A stretch of DNA of 64,000 nucleotides, taken from an uncultured Paracoccaceae bacterium (lineage in GTDB: Bacteria > Pseudomonadota > Alphaproteobacteria > Rhodobacterales > Rhodobacteraceae). Below the pieces are notes generated by a model that was not told where the DNA came from, ran no database searches, and worked only from the letters and a program-made list of their open reading frames with translations. The stretch spans positions 308,501 to 372,500 of the forward strand of contig OY288160.1 of the NCBI GenBank assembly GCA_958439195.1, given 5' to 3'. Below, in pieces: positions 44,920-53,604 of the stretch. Each line of letters begins with the position of its first letter. Within the stretch, counting starts at the first letter, position 1. Both the position numbers and the translations under genes were made by a program.

Positions 44920-45900
44920 ATGGTGGCGGAACACATGCATGACGGGCAGCAAGGCCAGCCGGAAGGGCGGGGGTCGGATTTGAGTGGCGCGGCTGTCTGG
45001 ACCGGTGTCCACCGAATGCTGGGGCGGGTGATGCTGGTTGCGGTCCTGGCTGCAGTTCCTTTCGGAACTGTAATGCACCCTTTGCCTGCCTTTGCGCAGG
45101 CGGGCGTGGTGGAAGAGGGCCCGTCTGCTGGCGTGATCGCAGAGATCGAGGCGTTGGTTCAGACCATGCAGATCGCCGATATCATCGAAATCCTGCGCGA
45201 AGAGGGCGTGGATTACGGTGCAAAGCTGGAAGCCGACATGTTTCCCAATGCGGGTGGTCAGGGCTGGGATGCAACTGTCGGGCTGATTTATGATGCAACC
45301 CGGATGCAGGATGCGCTGGTTGCGGCTTTGTCACGGGAGTTGGCGGCTGCACCGGAGGATATCGCGGCGATGCAGGCCTTCTTTGGATCCGAACTTGGCC
45401 AGAAGGTGCTGAAGCTGGAGGTCGAAGCGCGGCGCACGTTGCTGGATGACGATGCGGAAGAGGCGGCGCGGATCGCATGGGAGGATCTGCGGGCGGATGG
45501 CACAGCACGGGTCGCGCTGCTGGAGCGGTTCGTGGCGGCCAATGATCTGGTGGAATCGAATGTCATGGGTGCGCTGAATGCCAATCTGGCCTTCTATCGC
45601 GGCATGCAGGAGGGCGGCGCCTTTGGTGGCGAAATGACGGAAGATCAGATGTTGACCGATGTCTGGGGGCAAGAGGCGGATGTTCGGCAACAGACGACGG
45701 ACTGGCTGTATCCTTATCTGACGCTTGCCTATGGGCCGCTGACAGATGACGAATTGCAGGAATACATCGCCTTTTCGGAATCGGCGCAAGGGCAGGTGCT
45801 GAACGCAGCGCTGTTCGTGGCGTTTGATGAGGTATTCACCCCGATTTCGCGGGCGTTGGGTGTTGCCGTCGCGCGGCAGATGCAGGGGCAGGACATCTGA
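44920..45900 (+). CDS. Secreted/periplasmic DUF2059-domain protein
   Basis: A 326-residue protein. A hydrophobic segment (about 35-52) and PAFAQ act as a signal peptide after an unusually long N-terminal part. Two copies of a DUF2059-like helical unit follow (around VAALSRELAAAPEDIAAMQAFFGSELGQKV and YGPLTDDELQEYIAF...SAQGQVLN). Start: the ATG at 44920 has AGGAGG upstream; an ATG at 45016 would give a standard 27-residue signal peptide but lacks a good ribosome-binding site. Function of DUF2059 is unknown. Confidence 0.75.
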   Translation: MVAEHMHDGQQGQPEGRGSDLSGAAVWTGVHRMLGRVMLVAVLAAVPFGTVMHPLPAFAQAGVVEEGPSAGVIAEIEALVQTMQIADIIEILREEGVDYGAKLEADMFPNAGGQGWDATVGLIYDATRMQDALVAALSRELAAAPEDIAAMQAFFGSELGQKVLKLEVEARRTLLDDDAEEAARIAWEDLRADGTARVALLERFVAANDLVESNVMGALNANLAFYRGMQEGGAFGGEMTEDQMLTDVWGQEADVRQQTTDWLYPYLTLAYGPLTDDELQEYIAFSESAQGQVLNAALFVAFDEVFTPISRALGVAVARQMQGQDI

Positions 45901-46132
45901 TACGCACATTCCTGGTGCCGCGCCTGTGCCGAGGCGCGGTTGATTGGTGGGCGGGTGATCGGGCTTGACTTGGGAACGGCTTGCCCTGATAAGCGCGCAT
46001 CCCGGCAAGGCGTGAGTCTTGGCGGGTTTCATATTTCATGACGCCCGCGAGGGCGCGCTGTTCGAGGCGGGGAAACCCCGGAACGCCCACAAGTTGGGGG
46101 CCACAGGACGCGGAGCAAGAAAAGGACGACCC

Positions 46133-46588
46133 ATGTTTGCGGTCCTGAAGACCGGTGGCAAGCAATACAAGGTGCAGGCGGGTGACGTGCTGCGCGTTGA
46201 AAAGCTGGCGGCCAATGCTGGAGACAAAATCCAGTTCAACGAGATCTTGATGGTTGGTGGTGACACCGTCACCGTTGGCGTTCCGATGGTTGCTGGTGCA
46301 GCCGTGGTTGCCGAGGTGATCGATCAGATCAAGGGCGAAAAGACGATCCACTATGTCAAGCGTCGCCGCAAGCACAGCTCGCAGCGCACAAAGGGCCACC
46401 GTCAGCACCTGACGTTGGTTCGCGTGACCGAGGTTCTGGCCACGGGCGCGGACAAGTCGGGTGTGGCTGCGGCCACCGGCACGGCGGATGCCCGTCGCGC
46501 AGCCCATAATGCCGAAGCCGCCCCGGCGGTCGAAGCGCCAGCCAAGCCCAAGCGTGCCAAGAAGGCCGCCGAAGCCGTCGCGGAATAA
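46133..46588 (+). CDS. rplU: 50S ribosomal protein L21
   Basis: A 151-residue protein. MFAVLKTGGKQYKVQAGD is the L21 N-terminus, and YVKRRRKHSSQRTKGHRQ is its rRNA-binding loop. The usual protein is about 103 residues; a C-terminal tail rich in Ala, Pro and Lys (ending AKKAAEAVAE) makes it longer, as in many alphaproteobacteria. AAAGGA precedes the ATG. It is 12 bp before rpmA, the standard pair. Confidence 0.97.
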   Translation: MFAVLKTGGKQYKVQAGDVLRVEKLAANAGDKIQFNEILMVGGDTVTVGVPMVAGAAVVAEVIDQIKGEKTIHYVKRRRKHSSQRTKGHRQHLTLVRVTEVLATGADKSGVAAATGTADARRAAHNAEAAPAVEAPAKPKRAKKAAEAVAE

Positions 46589-46600
46589 GGAGAGTACCAA

Positions 46601-46870
46601 ATGGCACATAAAAAGGCAGGCGGTTCTTCGCGCAACGGCCGCGACTCTGCGGGTCGTCGTCTGGGCGTAAAACTGTACGGCGGTCAGGCCGCCATTCCGG
46701 GCAATATCATCGTGCGCCAGCGTGGCACGACCTATTTCCCGGGCCAGGGCGTTGGCATGGGTGTGGATCATACGATCTTTGCCGTGGCCGAGGGCAAGGT
46801 GACCTTCAAGAAAGGCCTGAAAGGCCGCACCTTTATTTCGGTTCTCCCCGTTGCGGAGGCAGCCGAGTAA
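46601..46870 (+). CDS. rpmA: 50S ribosomal protein L27
   Basis: An 89-residue protein with the full L27 pattern: MAHKKAGGSSRNGRDSAGRR at the start and VRQRGTTYFPGQGVGMG. Its N-terminus reaches the peptidyl-transferase centre in the family. GGAGA lies before the ATG. A palindrome and a GC hairpin follow. Confidence 0.97.
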   Translation: MAHKKAGGSSRNGRDSAGRRLGVKLYGGQAAIPGNIIVRQRGTTYFPGQGVGMGVDHTIFAVAEGKVTFKKGLKGRTFISVLPVAEAAE

Positions 46871-46878
46871 GCCGAACC

Positions 46879-46897
46879 TTTACAATTGAATTGTAAA
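46879..46897. repeat. Perfect 19-bp palindrome after rpmA
   Basis: TTTACAATTGAATTGTAAA is a perfect inverted repeat around a central G, AT-rich in a GC-rich setting, between the rpmA stop and the GC hairpin. It could be a weak hairpin or a protein-binding site. Confidence 0.6.
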
Positions 46898-46899
46898 CG

Positions 46900-46925
46900 G
46901 GGGATCGGCCGAAAGGCCGGTCCCC
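46900..46925 (+). terminator. Hairpin terminator after rplU-rpmA
   Basis: GGGGATCGGCC, loop GAAA, GGCCGGTCCCC: an 11-bp stem with one G-T pair and a GNRA loop, followed by TTGGTCATTT. Probable end of the rplU-rpmA transcript. Confidence 0.7.
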
Positions 46926-47098
46926 TTGGTCATTTCCGGGCTGATGCCGGTGATGATGGGGGGAGTTCTGCGCGGATAGAGCCTTTGGGTCTGGCCGCAA
47001 AAAAGCCGGGGTCCGGCGGTAACAGATCGCCGCTGGTGCCGTAAACACTTGAAGGGGGCCGTGTCGCCCCCGACATGCGCTTCGTCAGGAGGGAAGCC

Positions 47099-47659
47099 AT
47101 GATGCTGGACAAGATCGCCGCAATGCCCGATGGGGCGATTGCCGCTGGACGTTTCATTCTGCGCCCTGTCCGCCGGTCGGATGCCGGGTTGTTTGCCATG
47201 TATGCGGGTGACAAGCGCGTGGCGGAATCGACCCGGTCGATTCCGCATCCATTGCCACCGGGCGCGGCAGAGGCCTTTGTTGCGCGGGCCACTTTGCAGG
47301 GCGGGGACGAGGATGTCTGGGTGATGGACGGGTCGGCGACCGGTCTGGCCGAGGTGTTGGGTGTGATCAGCCTGAAGCGGATGGACGAGACGCGCTATGA
47401 TCGCGGGCAATCCGAGATTGGGTATTGGGTGGCCCCGGCCTTCTGGAATGCGGGTTTCGCGTCCGAAGCGGTGCGGGCCTTGGTCGAGGCCAATCCGCAG
47501 AAGAACCGGACGATCTTTGCCGAGGTGTTTCAGGACAATGCCGGATCGGCGCGGGTGCTGACCAATGCGGGGTTCCAGTATCTGGGTGATGCCGAGACGT
47601 TTTCGGTCGCGCGCAATGCGCGGGTGCCAACCTGGACCTATATCCGCAAGCTGGACTGA
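47099..47659 (+). CDS. GNAT-family N-acetyltransferase (RimJ-like)
   Basis: A 186-residue acetyltransferase of the ribosomal-protein/RimJ kind. LRPVRRSDAGLFAMYAG opens the domain and EIGYWVAPAFWNAGFASEAVRALV is the acetyl-CoA-binding strand-helix. AGSARVLTNAGFQYLG is the C-terminal motif. AGGAGGG lies before two adjacent ATG codons (47099, 47102). It sits between rpmA and obgE as in related genomes. The acceptor is unknown. Confidence 0.88.
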   Translation: MMLDKIAAMPDGAIAAGRFILRPVRRSDAGLFAMYAGDKRVAESTRSIPHPLPPGAAEAFVARATLQGGDEDVWVMDGSATGLAEVLGVISLKRMDETRYDRGQSEIGYWVAPAFWNAGFASEAVRALVEANPQKNRTIFAEVFQDNAGSARVLTNAGFQYLGDAETFSVARNARVPTWTYIRKLD

Positions 47660-47666
47660 CGGCGTG

Positions 47667-47693
47667 GCGGTGGGGCCGTCCGGCCCCCGCCGC
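47667..47693 (+). terminator. GC-rich hairpin after the GNAT gene
   Basis: GCGG-T-GGGGCC pairs with GGCCCC-(C)-GCCGC across GTCC. It starts 8 bp after the stop. No U tract, so termination strength is uncertain. Confidence 0.45.
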
Positions 47694-47733
47694 AATCACA
47701 GGCCCCGACCGCTGCTTTTGTGGTGGGCGGGCA

Positions 47734-47756
47734 GGGGTATTTGGGCCAAGATGAAG
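47734..47756 (+). repeat. Recurrent intergenic motif, copy 1
   Basis: GGGGTATTTGGGCCAAGATGAAG. A second copy lies at 55965-55986. Both are preceded by a GC-rich run and lie in short gaps after a + strand gene. Confidence 0.6.
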
Positions 47757-47833
47757 CGGCTGTCGGCAGGAAGGCTTGAGCCTGCGGGCAATGTCCACTA
47801 TCGCCACAGCCAATCCTTACGAAAGCGCGACAG

Positions 47834-48856
47834 ATGAAGTTCCTCGATCTTGCCAAAGTCTATATCCGGTCGGGCGGCGGGGGCGGGGGCTGCGTGTCGT
47901 TCCGGCGCGAGAAGTTCATCGAATTCGGTGGCCCCGATGGCGGCGATGGCGGAAATGGCGGGTCGGTCTGGGCGGAAGCGGTGGATGGGCTGAATACGCT
48001 GATCGACTTTCGCTATCAGCAGCATTTCTTTGCCAAGAACGGCCAGCCCGGCATGGGCAGCCAGCGGACGGGCAAGACGGGCGAAGACATTGTCCTGAAG
48101 GTGCCGGTGGGGACCGAAATCCTGGATGAGGATGAGGAGACGGTGATCGCCGATCTGGTGACGGTGGGCCAGAAGGTGCTGTTGGCTAAGGGCGGCAATG
48201 GCGGGTTCGGGAACCTGTATTTCAAATCATCCACCAACCGGGCACCTGGACGGGCCAATCCGGGGCAGGAGGGGGTGGAGCGGACCATCTGGCTGCGGTT
48301 GAAGCTGATTGCCGATGCCGGGCTTGTGGGGCTGCCGAATGCCGGCAAGTCGACCTTTCTTGCCGCCGTTTCCAACGCGCGGCCCAAGATTGCGGATTAC
48401 CCCTTTACCACGTTGATCCCCAACCTTGGCGTTGTGGCCGTGGACGGGAGGGAATTCGTGATGGCCGATATTCCGGGGCTTATCGAAGGGGCGAGCGAGG
48501 GGCGGGGGCTGGGAATGCAGTTTCTGGCACATGTCGAACGCTGCAAGGTGCTGCTCCATCTGGTGGATGGGACGTCTTCGACCATTACCAAGGATTATCG
48601 CACCATCGTGCATGAGTTGGAGGCCTATTCCGACATTCTGGGCGACAAGCGGCGGATCGTGGCGCTGAATAAATGCGATGCGCTGGATGGCAAGACCATC
48701 TCTACGCGGCGCAAGGCGTTGGAAAAGGCGTCGGGCGGGCCGGTGCATGTGATTTCGGGCGCGGCGGGGATGGGGTTGCAGGATGTGCTGCGCGCCATCT
48801 ATCGCGAGATTCAGGGCGCAACGCCGAAAGTGGAGACAGGGCCGTGGCAGCCGTAA
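47834..48856 (+). CDS. obgE: Obg-family GTPase
   Basis: A 340-residue GTPase. The Gly-rich Obg fold (residues 1-160, with RSGGGGGGCVSFRREKF) precedes the G domain: G1 GLPNAGKSTF, switch 2 DIPGLIEGA, G4 NKCD. It associates with the large ribosomal subunit and links ribosome assembly to growth. It is downstream of L21 and L27, the classical arrangement, and overlaps proB by 13 bp. Confidence 0.96.
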   Translation: MKFLDLAKVYIRSGGGGGGCVSFRREKFIEFGGPDGGDGGNGGSVWAEAVDGLNTLIDFRYQQHFFAKNGQPGMGSQRTGKTGEDIVLKVPVGTEILDEDEETVIADLVTVGQKVLLAKGGNGGFGNLYFKSSTNRAPGRANPGQEGVERTIWLRLKLIADAGLVGLPNAGKSTFLAAVSNARPKIADYPFTTLIPNLGVVAVDGREFVMADIPGLIEGASEGRGLGMQFLAHVERCKVLLHLVDGTSSTITKDYRTIVHELEAYSDILGDKRRIVALNKCDALDGKTISTRRKALEKASGGPVHVISGAAGMGLQDVLRAIYREIQGATPKVETGPWQP

Positions 48857-49977
48857 GCGGGTCTGTCGTCGCGGTGCCGGATGTGCGGCGCGCGCGGCGG
48901 TTGGTGGTCAAGATCGGATCGGCCTTGCTGGTGGACCGGGTCACCGGGTTGAAGCGGGATTGGCTGACGGCCTTGGCGCTGGACGTGGTGGAGGCCAAGC
49001 GGCGCGGCGCGGATGTGGTGCTGGTGTCGTCCGGGTCCATCGCGCTGGGGCGCAAGGTGCTGGGCCTGCCGGCCGGGGAATTGACGCTGGAGCAAAGCCA
49101 GGCGGCGGCGGCGGTGGGGCAAATCCGGCTGGCGCGGGCCTATGAAGAGGTGCTGGCGCCGCATGGCATCACCACGGGGCAGGTTCTGGTGACGCTGGAG
49201 GATACGACGGATCGGCGGCGCTATCTGAACAGCCGGGCGACGATGGAGACGCTGCTGGGCCTGGGCGTGGTGCCGATCGTGAACGAGAATGACACGGTGG
49301 CGACGGATGAAATTCGGTTCGGCGATAATGACCGGCTGGCGGCGCAGATCGCGGTGACGGCGGGGGCGGATCAGTTGATCCTGTTGTCGGATGTGGACGG
49401 GTTCTATTCCGCCAATCCCAAAGAGGATGCTTCGGCGGTCCGGTTCGATGTGGTGGACATGATCACGCCGGATATCGAGGCGATGGCGGGTGACCCGATT
49501 TCCGGCCTGTCCAAAGGCGGGATGAAGACCAAGCTGATGGCGGCCAAGACGGCGATGGCCGGGGGCTGTGCGATGGCGATCATGGAAGGGTCTGTGATGC
49601 GGCCCTTGCAGGCGCTGGCCGATGGCGCAACCCGGACATGGTTCGTGCCGGGGGCAGACCCGCAGGTGGCGCGCAAGCGGTGGATCAATGCGATGAAGCC
49701 GAAGGGCGAGGTTGTCGTTGATGCCGGCGCTGTGGCGGCGCTGGGCCTTGGTAAATCGCTGCTGCCGGCGGGCGTGCGGGCGGTGAAGGGCAGCTTTGGG
49801 CGGGGGGAGCCGGTGGCCATTCTGGGGCCGGATGGCGCTGTGCTGGGCAAGGGTCTGATCCGGTATACGGCGGCAGAGGCCAAGGCCATTGCCGGCCATA
49901 AATCGGGCGAAATCGAGGGCATTCTGGGTTATGCCGGGCGGGCGGCGCTGATCCATCGGGATGATATGGTGATCTAG
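48844..49977 (+). CDS. proB: Glutamate 5-kinase
   Basis: A 377-residue enzyme, first step of proline synthesis (glutamate to glutamyl-5-phosphate). VVKIGSALLV is the N-terminal kinase motif, VLVSSGSIALG the substrate loop, VPIVNENDTVATDE the catalytic segment, and ISGLSKGGMKTKLMAA the phosphate-binding part. A C-terminal PUA domain begins around residue 280. The start is a GTG at 48844 within the end of obgE; the frame continues upstream but would be obgE sequence in another frame. Feedback control by proline is usual for the family. Confidence 0.94.
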   Translation: MAAVSGSVVAVPDVRRARRLVVKIGSALLVDRVTGLKRDWLTALALDVVEAKRRGADVVLVSSGSIALGRKVLGLPAGELTLEQSQAAAAVGQIRLARAYEEVLAPHGITTGQVLVTLEDTTDRRRYLNSRATMETLLGLGVVPIVNENDTVATDEIRFGDNDRLAAQIAVTAGADQLILLSDVDGFYSANPKEDASAVRFDVVDMITPDIEAMAGDPISGLSKGGMKTKLMAAKTAMAGGCAMAIMEGSVMRPLQALADGATRTWFVPGADPQVARKRWINAMKPKGEVVVDAGAVAALGLGKSLLPAGVRAVKGSFGRGEPVAILGPDGAVLGKGLIRYTAAEAKAIAGHKSGEIEGILGYAGRAALIHRDDMVI

Positions 49978-50502
49978 ATGCATGCACTGTTCTTTGACAT
50001 GCAGCCGAAGGCGGGACATATGCCGCACTACTTTGCGCATGTCGATCGGCTGCGCCCACTTCTGGCGGCGCATCCGGGGCTTTTGTATCTGGAACGGTTC
50101 AGGCCGCTGGACAAGCCAGATGCCATCCTGTCGCATCAGCATTGGGCCGATGAGGCGGCGATCCGGGCCTGGCGGTGTGACGGCACGCATCGGGAAAGCC
50201 AGGCGGCGGGGCGCGCCGTGCATTTTGAACAGTATCGCATTCGCGTGGGGCCGGAAATCACGCCCGAGGGCGCTGGGCGGTTCGTGGTGGCGGCCTATGG
50301 GGCGGCTGCCGCCGGATCAGGGCGCGTGCATGAAAGCGTGACACGCCCCGGCCGTTTTCTGACGCTGGCCGATGCAGTGGCGGGCGATGCTGCGGTGGCT
50401 TTGGCGGCAGAGGCACGGGCGGATGGGGCGGAAGATGTGCGCATCTTTGCGGTATCGCGTGATTACAGCCTGACGGACAGGGCCGAGGCACCAGCCCTGT
50501 AA
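49978..50502 (+). CDS. Hypothetical protein with an ABM-like N-terminal domain
   Basis: A 174-residue protein that starts directly after the proB stop. The first 95 residues (FFDMQPKAGHMPHYFAHVDRL, LYLERFRPLDKPDAI, HWADEAAIRAWR) resemble the antibiotic-biosynthesis-monooxygenase dimeric fold. The rest repeats part of this logic weakly (SVTRPGRFLTLADAVAG). No cofactor-binding motif is expected in this fold. It is placed between proB and proA, so it is co-transcribed with proline synthesis, but I see no direct link in function. Confidence 0.7.
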   Translation: MHALFFDMQPKAGHMPHYFAHVDRLRPLLAAHPGLLYLERFRPLDKPDAILSHQHWADEAAIRAWRCDGTHRESQAAGRAVHFEQYRIRVGPEITPEGAGRFVVAAYGAAAAGSGRVHESVTRPGRFLTLADAVAGDAAVALAAEARADGAEDVRIFAVSRDYSLTDRAEAPAL

Positions 50503-50565
50503 GGCTGGCAGTGATGGCCTTGGTGCGCTGGGGCCGCGACGATCAAGGAACGGAAGGCTGGGCAA

Positions 50566-51837
50566 ATGGCGGACGGGGCACAGGAAGACGCGGTTGGGAT
50601 GATGGCCGGGATCGGCGCAGCGGCGCGGGCGGCGGCGGCGGATCTGGCTTTTGCAAGTGCCGAGCGCAAGCATGCCGCGCTGATGGCTGCGGCAGAGGCG
50701 GTCTTGGCGCGGCGTGACGAAATCCTGGCGGCCAATGAGCGGGACATGGAGTTTGGCGCGGCGAAGGGGCTTTCGCCAGCCATGCTGGACCGGCTTAAAC
50801 TGGACGAGGCGCGGATTGGCGGGATCGTCGATGGGTTGCGCGCGGTGGCTGCGCAGAAAGACCCGGTGGGCGAGGTGATTGCCGAATGGGATCGGCCCAC
50901 CGGGCTGCATATTCAGCGGGTGCGCACACCTTTGGGTGTGGTGGGGGTGATCTATGAAAGCCGTCCGAATGTGACGGCAGATGCAGGTGCCCTGTGCCTG
51001 AAATCCGGGAATGCGGTGATCCTGCGGGGCGGATCGGAGAGCTTTCATTCCTCGACCGTCATTCACGCCTGCATGGCCGAGGGGCTGCGCGAGGCGGGGT
51101 TGCCGGAGGCGGCGATCCAGTTGGTGCCGACACGCGACCGCGCCATGGTTGAGGCCATGCTGCGGGCGGTGGAATGGATTGATGTGATCGTGCCGCGCGG
51201 CGGCAAGGGGTTGGTGGGGTTGGTGCAGCGCGAGGCGCGGGTGCCTGTCTTTGCGCATCTTGAAGGCATTTGTCATGTCTATGCCGATGGGGATGCCGAC
51301 CTTGAAAAAGCGCGGCGGGTGGTGATCAACGCCAAAACGCGGCGGACGGGAATCTGTGGATCAGCGGAATGTCTGCTGATCGACCGGCGGTTCTGGGACC
51401 GGCACGGCGGCGTGCTGGTGGCGGACCTGCTGGCGCGCGGGGTCGAGGTGCGGGCGGAGGGCGATCTGTTGACTGTGCCGGGCACCGTGGCAGCGGGGGC
51501 AGAGGATTTTGGCCGAGAGTTTCTGGACATGATCATTGCGGCCAAGATCGTCGAAGGGGTGGATGGCGCCATCGACCACATCCGCCGCTATGGCAGCCAG
51601 CATACCGAATGCATCCTGACCGAAAATGATGCCACCGCTGCGCGGTTTTTTCAGCGGCTGGACAGCGCCATCCTGATGCGCAACGCCAGCACCCAGTTTG
51701 CCGATGGCGGCGAATTCGGGATGGGGGCCGAGATTGGGATTGCCACGGGCAAATTGCATGCGCGCGGGCCGGTCGGGGCCGAACAGTTGACCAGCTTCAA
51801 GTATCTGGTGACTGGGGACGGGACGATCAGAAGCTGA
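50566..51837 (+). CDS. proA: Glutamate-5-semialdehyde dehydrogenase (gamma-glutamyl phosphate reductase)
   Basis: A 423-residue enzyme, second step of proline synthesis, NADPH-dependent. An aldehyde-dehydrogenase fold is seen: TPLGVVGVIYESRPNVT, GGSESFHSS (cofactor side), and the active Cys in KTRRTGICGSAECLL. The end, GADIGIATGKLHARGPVG-like, is the family's C-terminal motif (here GAEIGIATGK). It overlaps the convergent chpT-type gene by 11 bp. Confidence 0.95.
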   Translation: MADGAQEDAVGMMAGIGAAARAAAADLAFASAERKHAALMAAAEAVLARRDEILAANERDMEFGAAKGLSPAMLDRLKLDEARIGGIVDGLRAVAAQKDPVGEVIAEWDRPTGLHIQRVRTPLGVVGVIYESRPNVTADAGALCLKSGNAVILRGGSESFHSSTVIHACMAEGLREAGLPEAAIQLVPTRDRAMVEAMLRAVEWIDVIVPRGGKGLVGLVQREARVPVFAHLEGICHVYADGDADLEKARRVVINAKTRRTGICGSAECLLIDRRFWDRHGGVLVADLLARGVEVRAEGDLLTVPGTVAAGAEDFGREFLDMIIAAKIVEGVDGAIDHIRRYGSQHTECILTENDATAARFFQRLDSAILMRNASTQFADGGEFGMGAEIGIATGKLHARGPVGAEQLTSFKYLVTGDGTIRS

Positions 51838-52426
51838 TCCTGACCTGTTCCGCTTCGGGTTCGATATCGGGCTGGCGGCCAAGGCGGGAAAGTTCCTGAC
51901 CGGCAAGCGGGAATTGGACCTGCGCGGGTTCCAGATCGGGTGGAACGGCGGCTGTTTCGATCAGCGACCAAAGACGCGCGTCAAAGCGCAGGCGCGGCGA
52001 CGTAAGGGTGATTGACCATCCCACCTCATCGCGCAAGACGGCGATGCGGCCGGTGTTCAGCATCGCCTGTTCTCCGCAAAGGAGAAGGAGGAAGATGGCT
52101 TTCACCTCTGGGCGGGACAGTTCGGCGGGGCTGGACCATGTTACGGTGATGCGGCCGGATGGGAAAAGGTTGGCAAGAATGTCGGTGACGTCTGTCCGCG
52201 ACATGGCTTGATCCTGTCGTGCGATGCCGAAAGCCACGCGAAAGAACCGGATGCGGGCATTCAGGGCGGCTACGCTTTCCGAAATCAGCGCCACCTCATC
52301 GCCGCGTCCGTTGCCCCCGCCCAAAAGAAGCAGTTCCACCCCGTTGCCGATGGCACCAATCGGGCCGATAAGATCATGGCAAAGACGCGAGCCGAGCAGG
52401 GATGTAAGGTCGGGATTGGCGGGCAT
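51827..52426 (-). CDS. chpT: Histidine phosphotransferase, ChpT type
   Basis: A 199-residue protein. SRLCHDLIGPIGAIGNGVELL carries the phospho-acceptor His (residue 17) in a histidine-kinase-like dimerisation helix; the rest resembles an ATPase domain without nucleotide motifs. In alphaproteobacteria ChpT passes phosphate from CckA to CtrA and CpdR, controlling cell cycle, motility or gene-transfer agent production. GAGGTGCC lies before the ATG. Its end overlaps proA by 11 bp; the start is 32 bp from the divergent DUF3553 gene. Confidence 0.85.
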   Translation of the reverse strand: MPANPDLTSLLGSRLCHDLIGPIGAIGNGVELLLLGGGNGRGDEVALISESVAALNARIRFFRVAFGIARQDQAMSRTDVTDILANLFPSGRITVTWSSPAELSRPEVKAIFLLLLCGEQAMLNTGRIAVLRDEVGWSITLTSPRLRFDARLWSLIETAAVPPDLEPAQVQFPLAGQELSRLGRQPDIEPEAEQVRISF

Positions 52427-52458
52427 TTGGCACCTCGGGACTGGAAAGGAACACAGGC

Positions 52459-52641
52459 ATGAATTCGTTGCTTGAGCCGGGGATGCTGGTGCGGCACCCG
52501 CAGGAACCGGATTGGGGGCTGGGGCAGGTGCAATCGAACATCGGCGGGCGTGTCACGGTGAATTTTGAACATCGGGGCAAGGTGGTGATTGATGGCAGGT
52601 GGGTTGAATTGCGGTTGGTCTTTGGCACGGGCGCGGATTAG
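52459..52641 (+). CDS. DUF3553-domain small protein
   Basis: A 60-residue protein. PGMLVRHPQEPDWGLGQVQSN and VTVNFEHRGKVVIDG form an SH3-like or CarD-like barrel typical of DUF3553. AAAGGAA precedes the ATG. Divergent from chpT; function unknown. Confidence 0.82.
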   Translation: MNSLLEPGMLVRHPQEPDWGLGQVQSNIGGRVTVNFEHRGKVVIDGRWVELRLVFGTGAD

Positions 52642-52827
52642 GGCGAATGATGACCAAAGCCGCATGAATTGCAATCCCCGGTTGTTGATGCGGGGCTGAG
52701 GTCGGGTGCCGTGTTGCATCAGGCGGGGGTGGGCCATACATGGAGCCGTATAGGGGTGGCAGGACCGTATGGACGGAACGTCGGGCGGACGGAAGGTCGA
52801 AGGGATGCAGAGAGGCGGGCCAACCGC

Positions 52828-53604
52828 ATGATCGAGGAAGACACGGTATTCACGCTGCGATTGGCGCAAGATGCCCGTGACCTGCGGGCGGCGCAGCGGT
52901 TGCGCTATTGCGTCTTTGTCGAGGAGTTGGGCGCGGATGGGCCGATGGTTGACCATGCCGCCCGTTTGGAACGGGACCGGTTCGACGACATCTTCGATCA
53001 TCTGTTGCTTATCGACACGCGGCGCGATCCGGCGGGGCTGGAGGATGTGGTGGGGGTCTATCGCCTTTTGCCGTCCGACAGATTGGGACAGGGGGGGCGG
53101 TTCTATTCCGAAGATGAATATGACCTGACGGCATTGCGGGACAGTGGGCGCAAGTTGCTTGAACTTGGGCGATCCTGCGTGCATCCCGACCATCGGGGCG
53201 GGACGGCGATGTTTCATTTGTGGAATGCACTGGCGGACTATGTGCTGGAGCGCGGGATCGAGATCCTGTTCGGGGTGGCGAGCTTTCATGGAACGGATAT
53301 TGCCGGGCTGACGCCGTCGCTGGCCTATTTGCACCATCACCATCTCGCGCCCCCTGGATTGCGGGTCAGGGCACGGGAGCCGGGGTTTCAGCGGATGGAC
53401 CTGCTGCCGCCCGAGGCGCTGGACCGCAAGGCTGCAATGGCGGCGACGCCTGCGCTGATCAAGGCCTATTTGCGGCTGGGCGGGTTCGTGGGCGAAGGGG
53501 CATTCATCGACAGGGCGTTCAATACCACCGATGTCTGTCTGGTGATGGACACGGGGCGGATGTCGGCACGGCACCGCGATTATTACACGCGGGGGCGCGG
53601 GTGA
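52828..53604 (+). CDS. olsB: L-ornithine N-alpha-acyltransferase
   Basis: A 258-residue GNAT-fold enzyme that transfers a 3-hydroxyacyl group from acyl carrier protein to ornithine, giving lyso-ornithine lipid. Family features: RLRYCVFVEELGADGPMVD, DHLLLIDTRR, VVGVYRLLP, and LELGRSCVHPDHRGG. The fold is shared with acyl-homoserine-lactone synthases, but the adjacent olsA makes the ornithine-lipid role far more likely. The frame extends upstream; MIEEDTVFTLRLA is the natural start. Its stop overlaps olsA (GTGA). Confidence 0.9.
   Translation: MIEEDTVFTLRLAQDARDLRAAQRLRYCVFVEELGADGPMVDHAARLERDRFDDIFDHLLLIDTRRDPAGLEDVVGVYRLLPSDRLGQGGRFYSEDEYDLTALRDSGRKLLELGRSCVHPDHRGGTAMFHLWNALADYVLERGIEILFGVASFHGTDIAGLTPSLAYLHHHHLAPPGLRVRAREPGFQRMDLLPPEALDRKAAMAATPALIKAYLRLGGFVGEGAFIDRAFNTTDVCLVMDTGRMSARHRDYYTRGRG

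Noticed and set aside
48811..50223. Long minus-strand frame opposite proB
   Set aside because: Antisense shadow; composition is Arg/His/Gln/Pro-rich and no start signal is present.
52828..53604. Acyl-homoserine-lactone synthase
   Set aside because: The fold is similar, but the RYCVFVEELGAD and LELGRSCVHP segments and the coupled olsA gene fit ornithine-lipid acylation.
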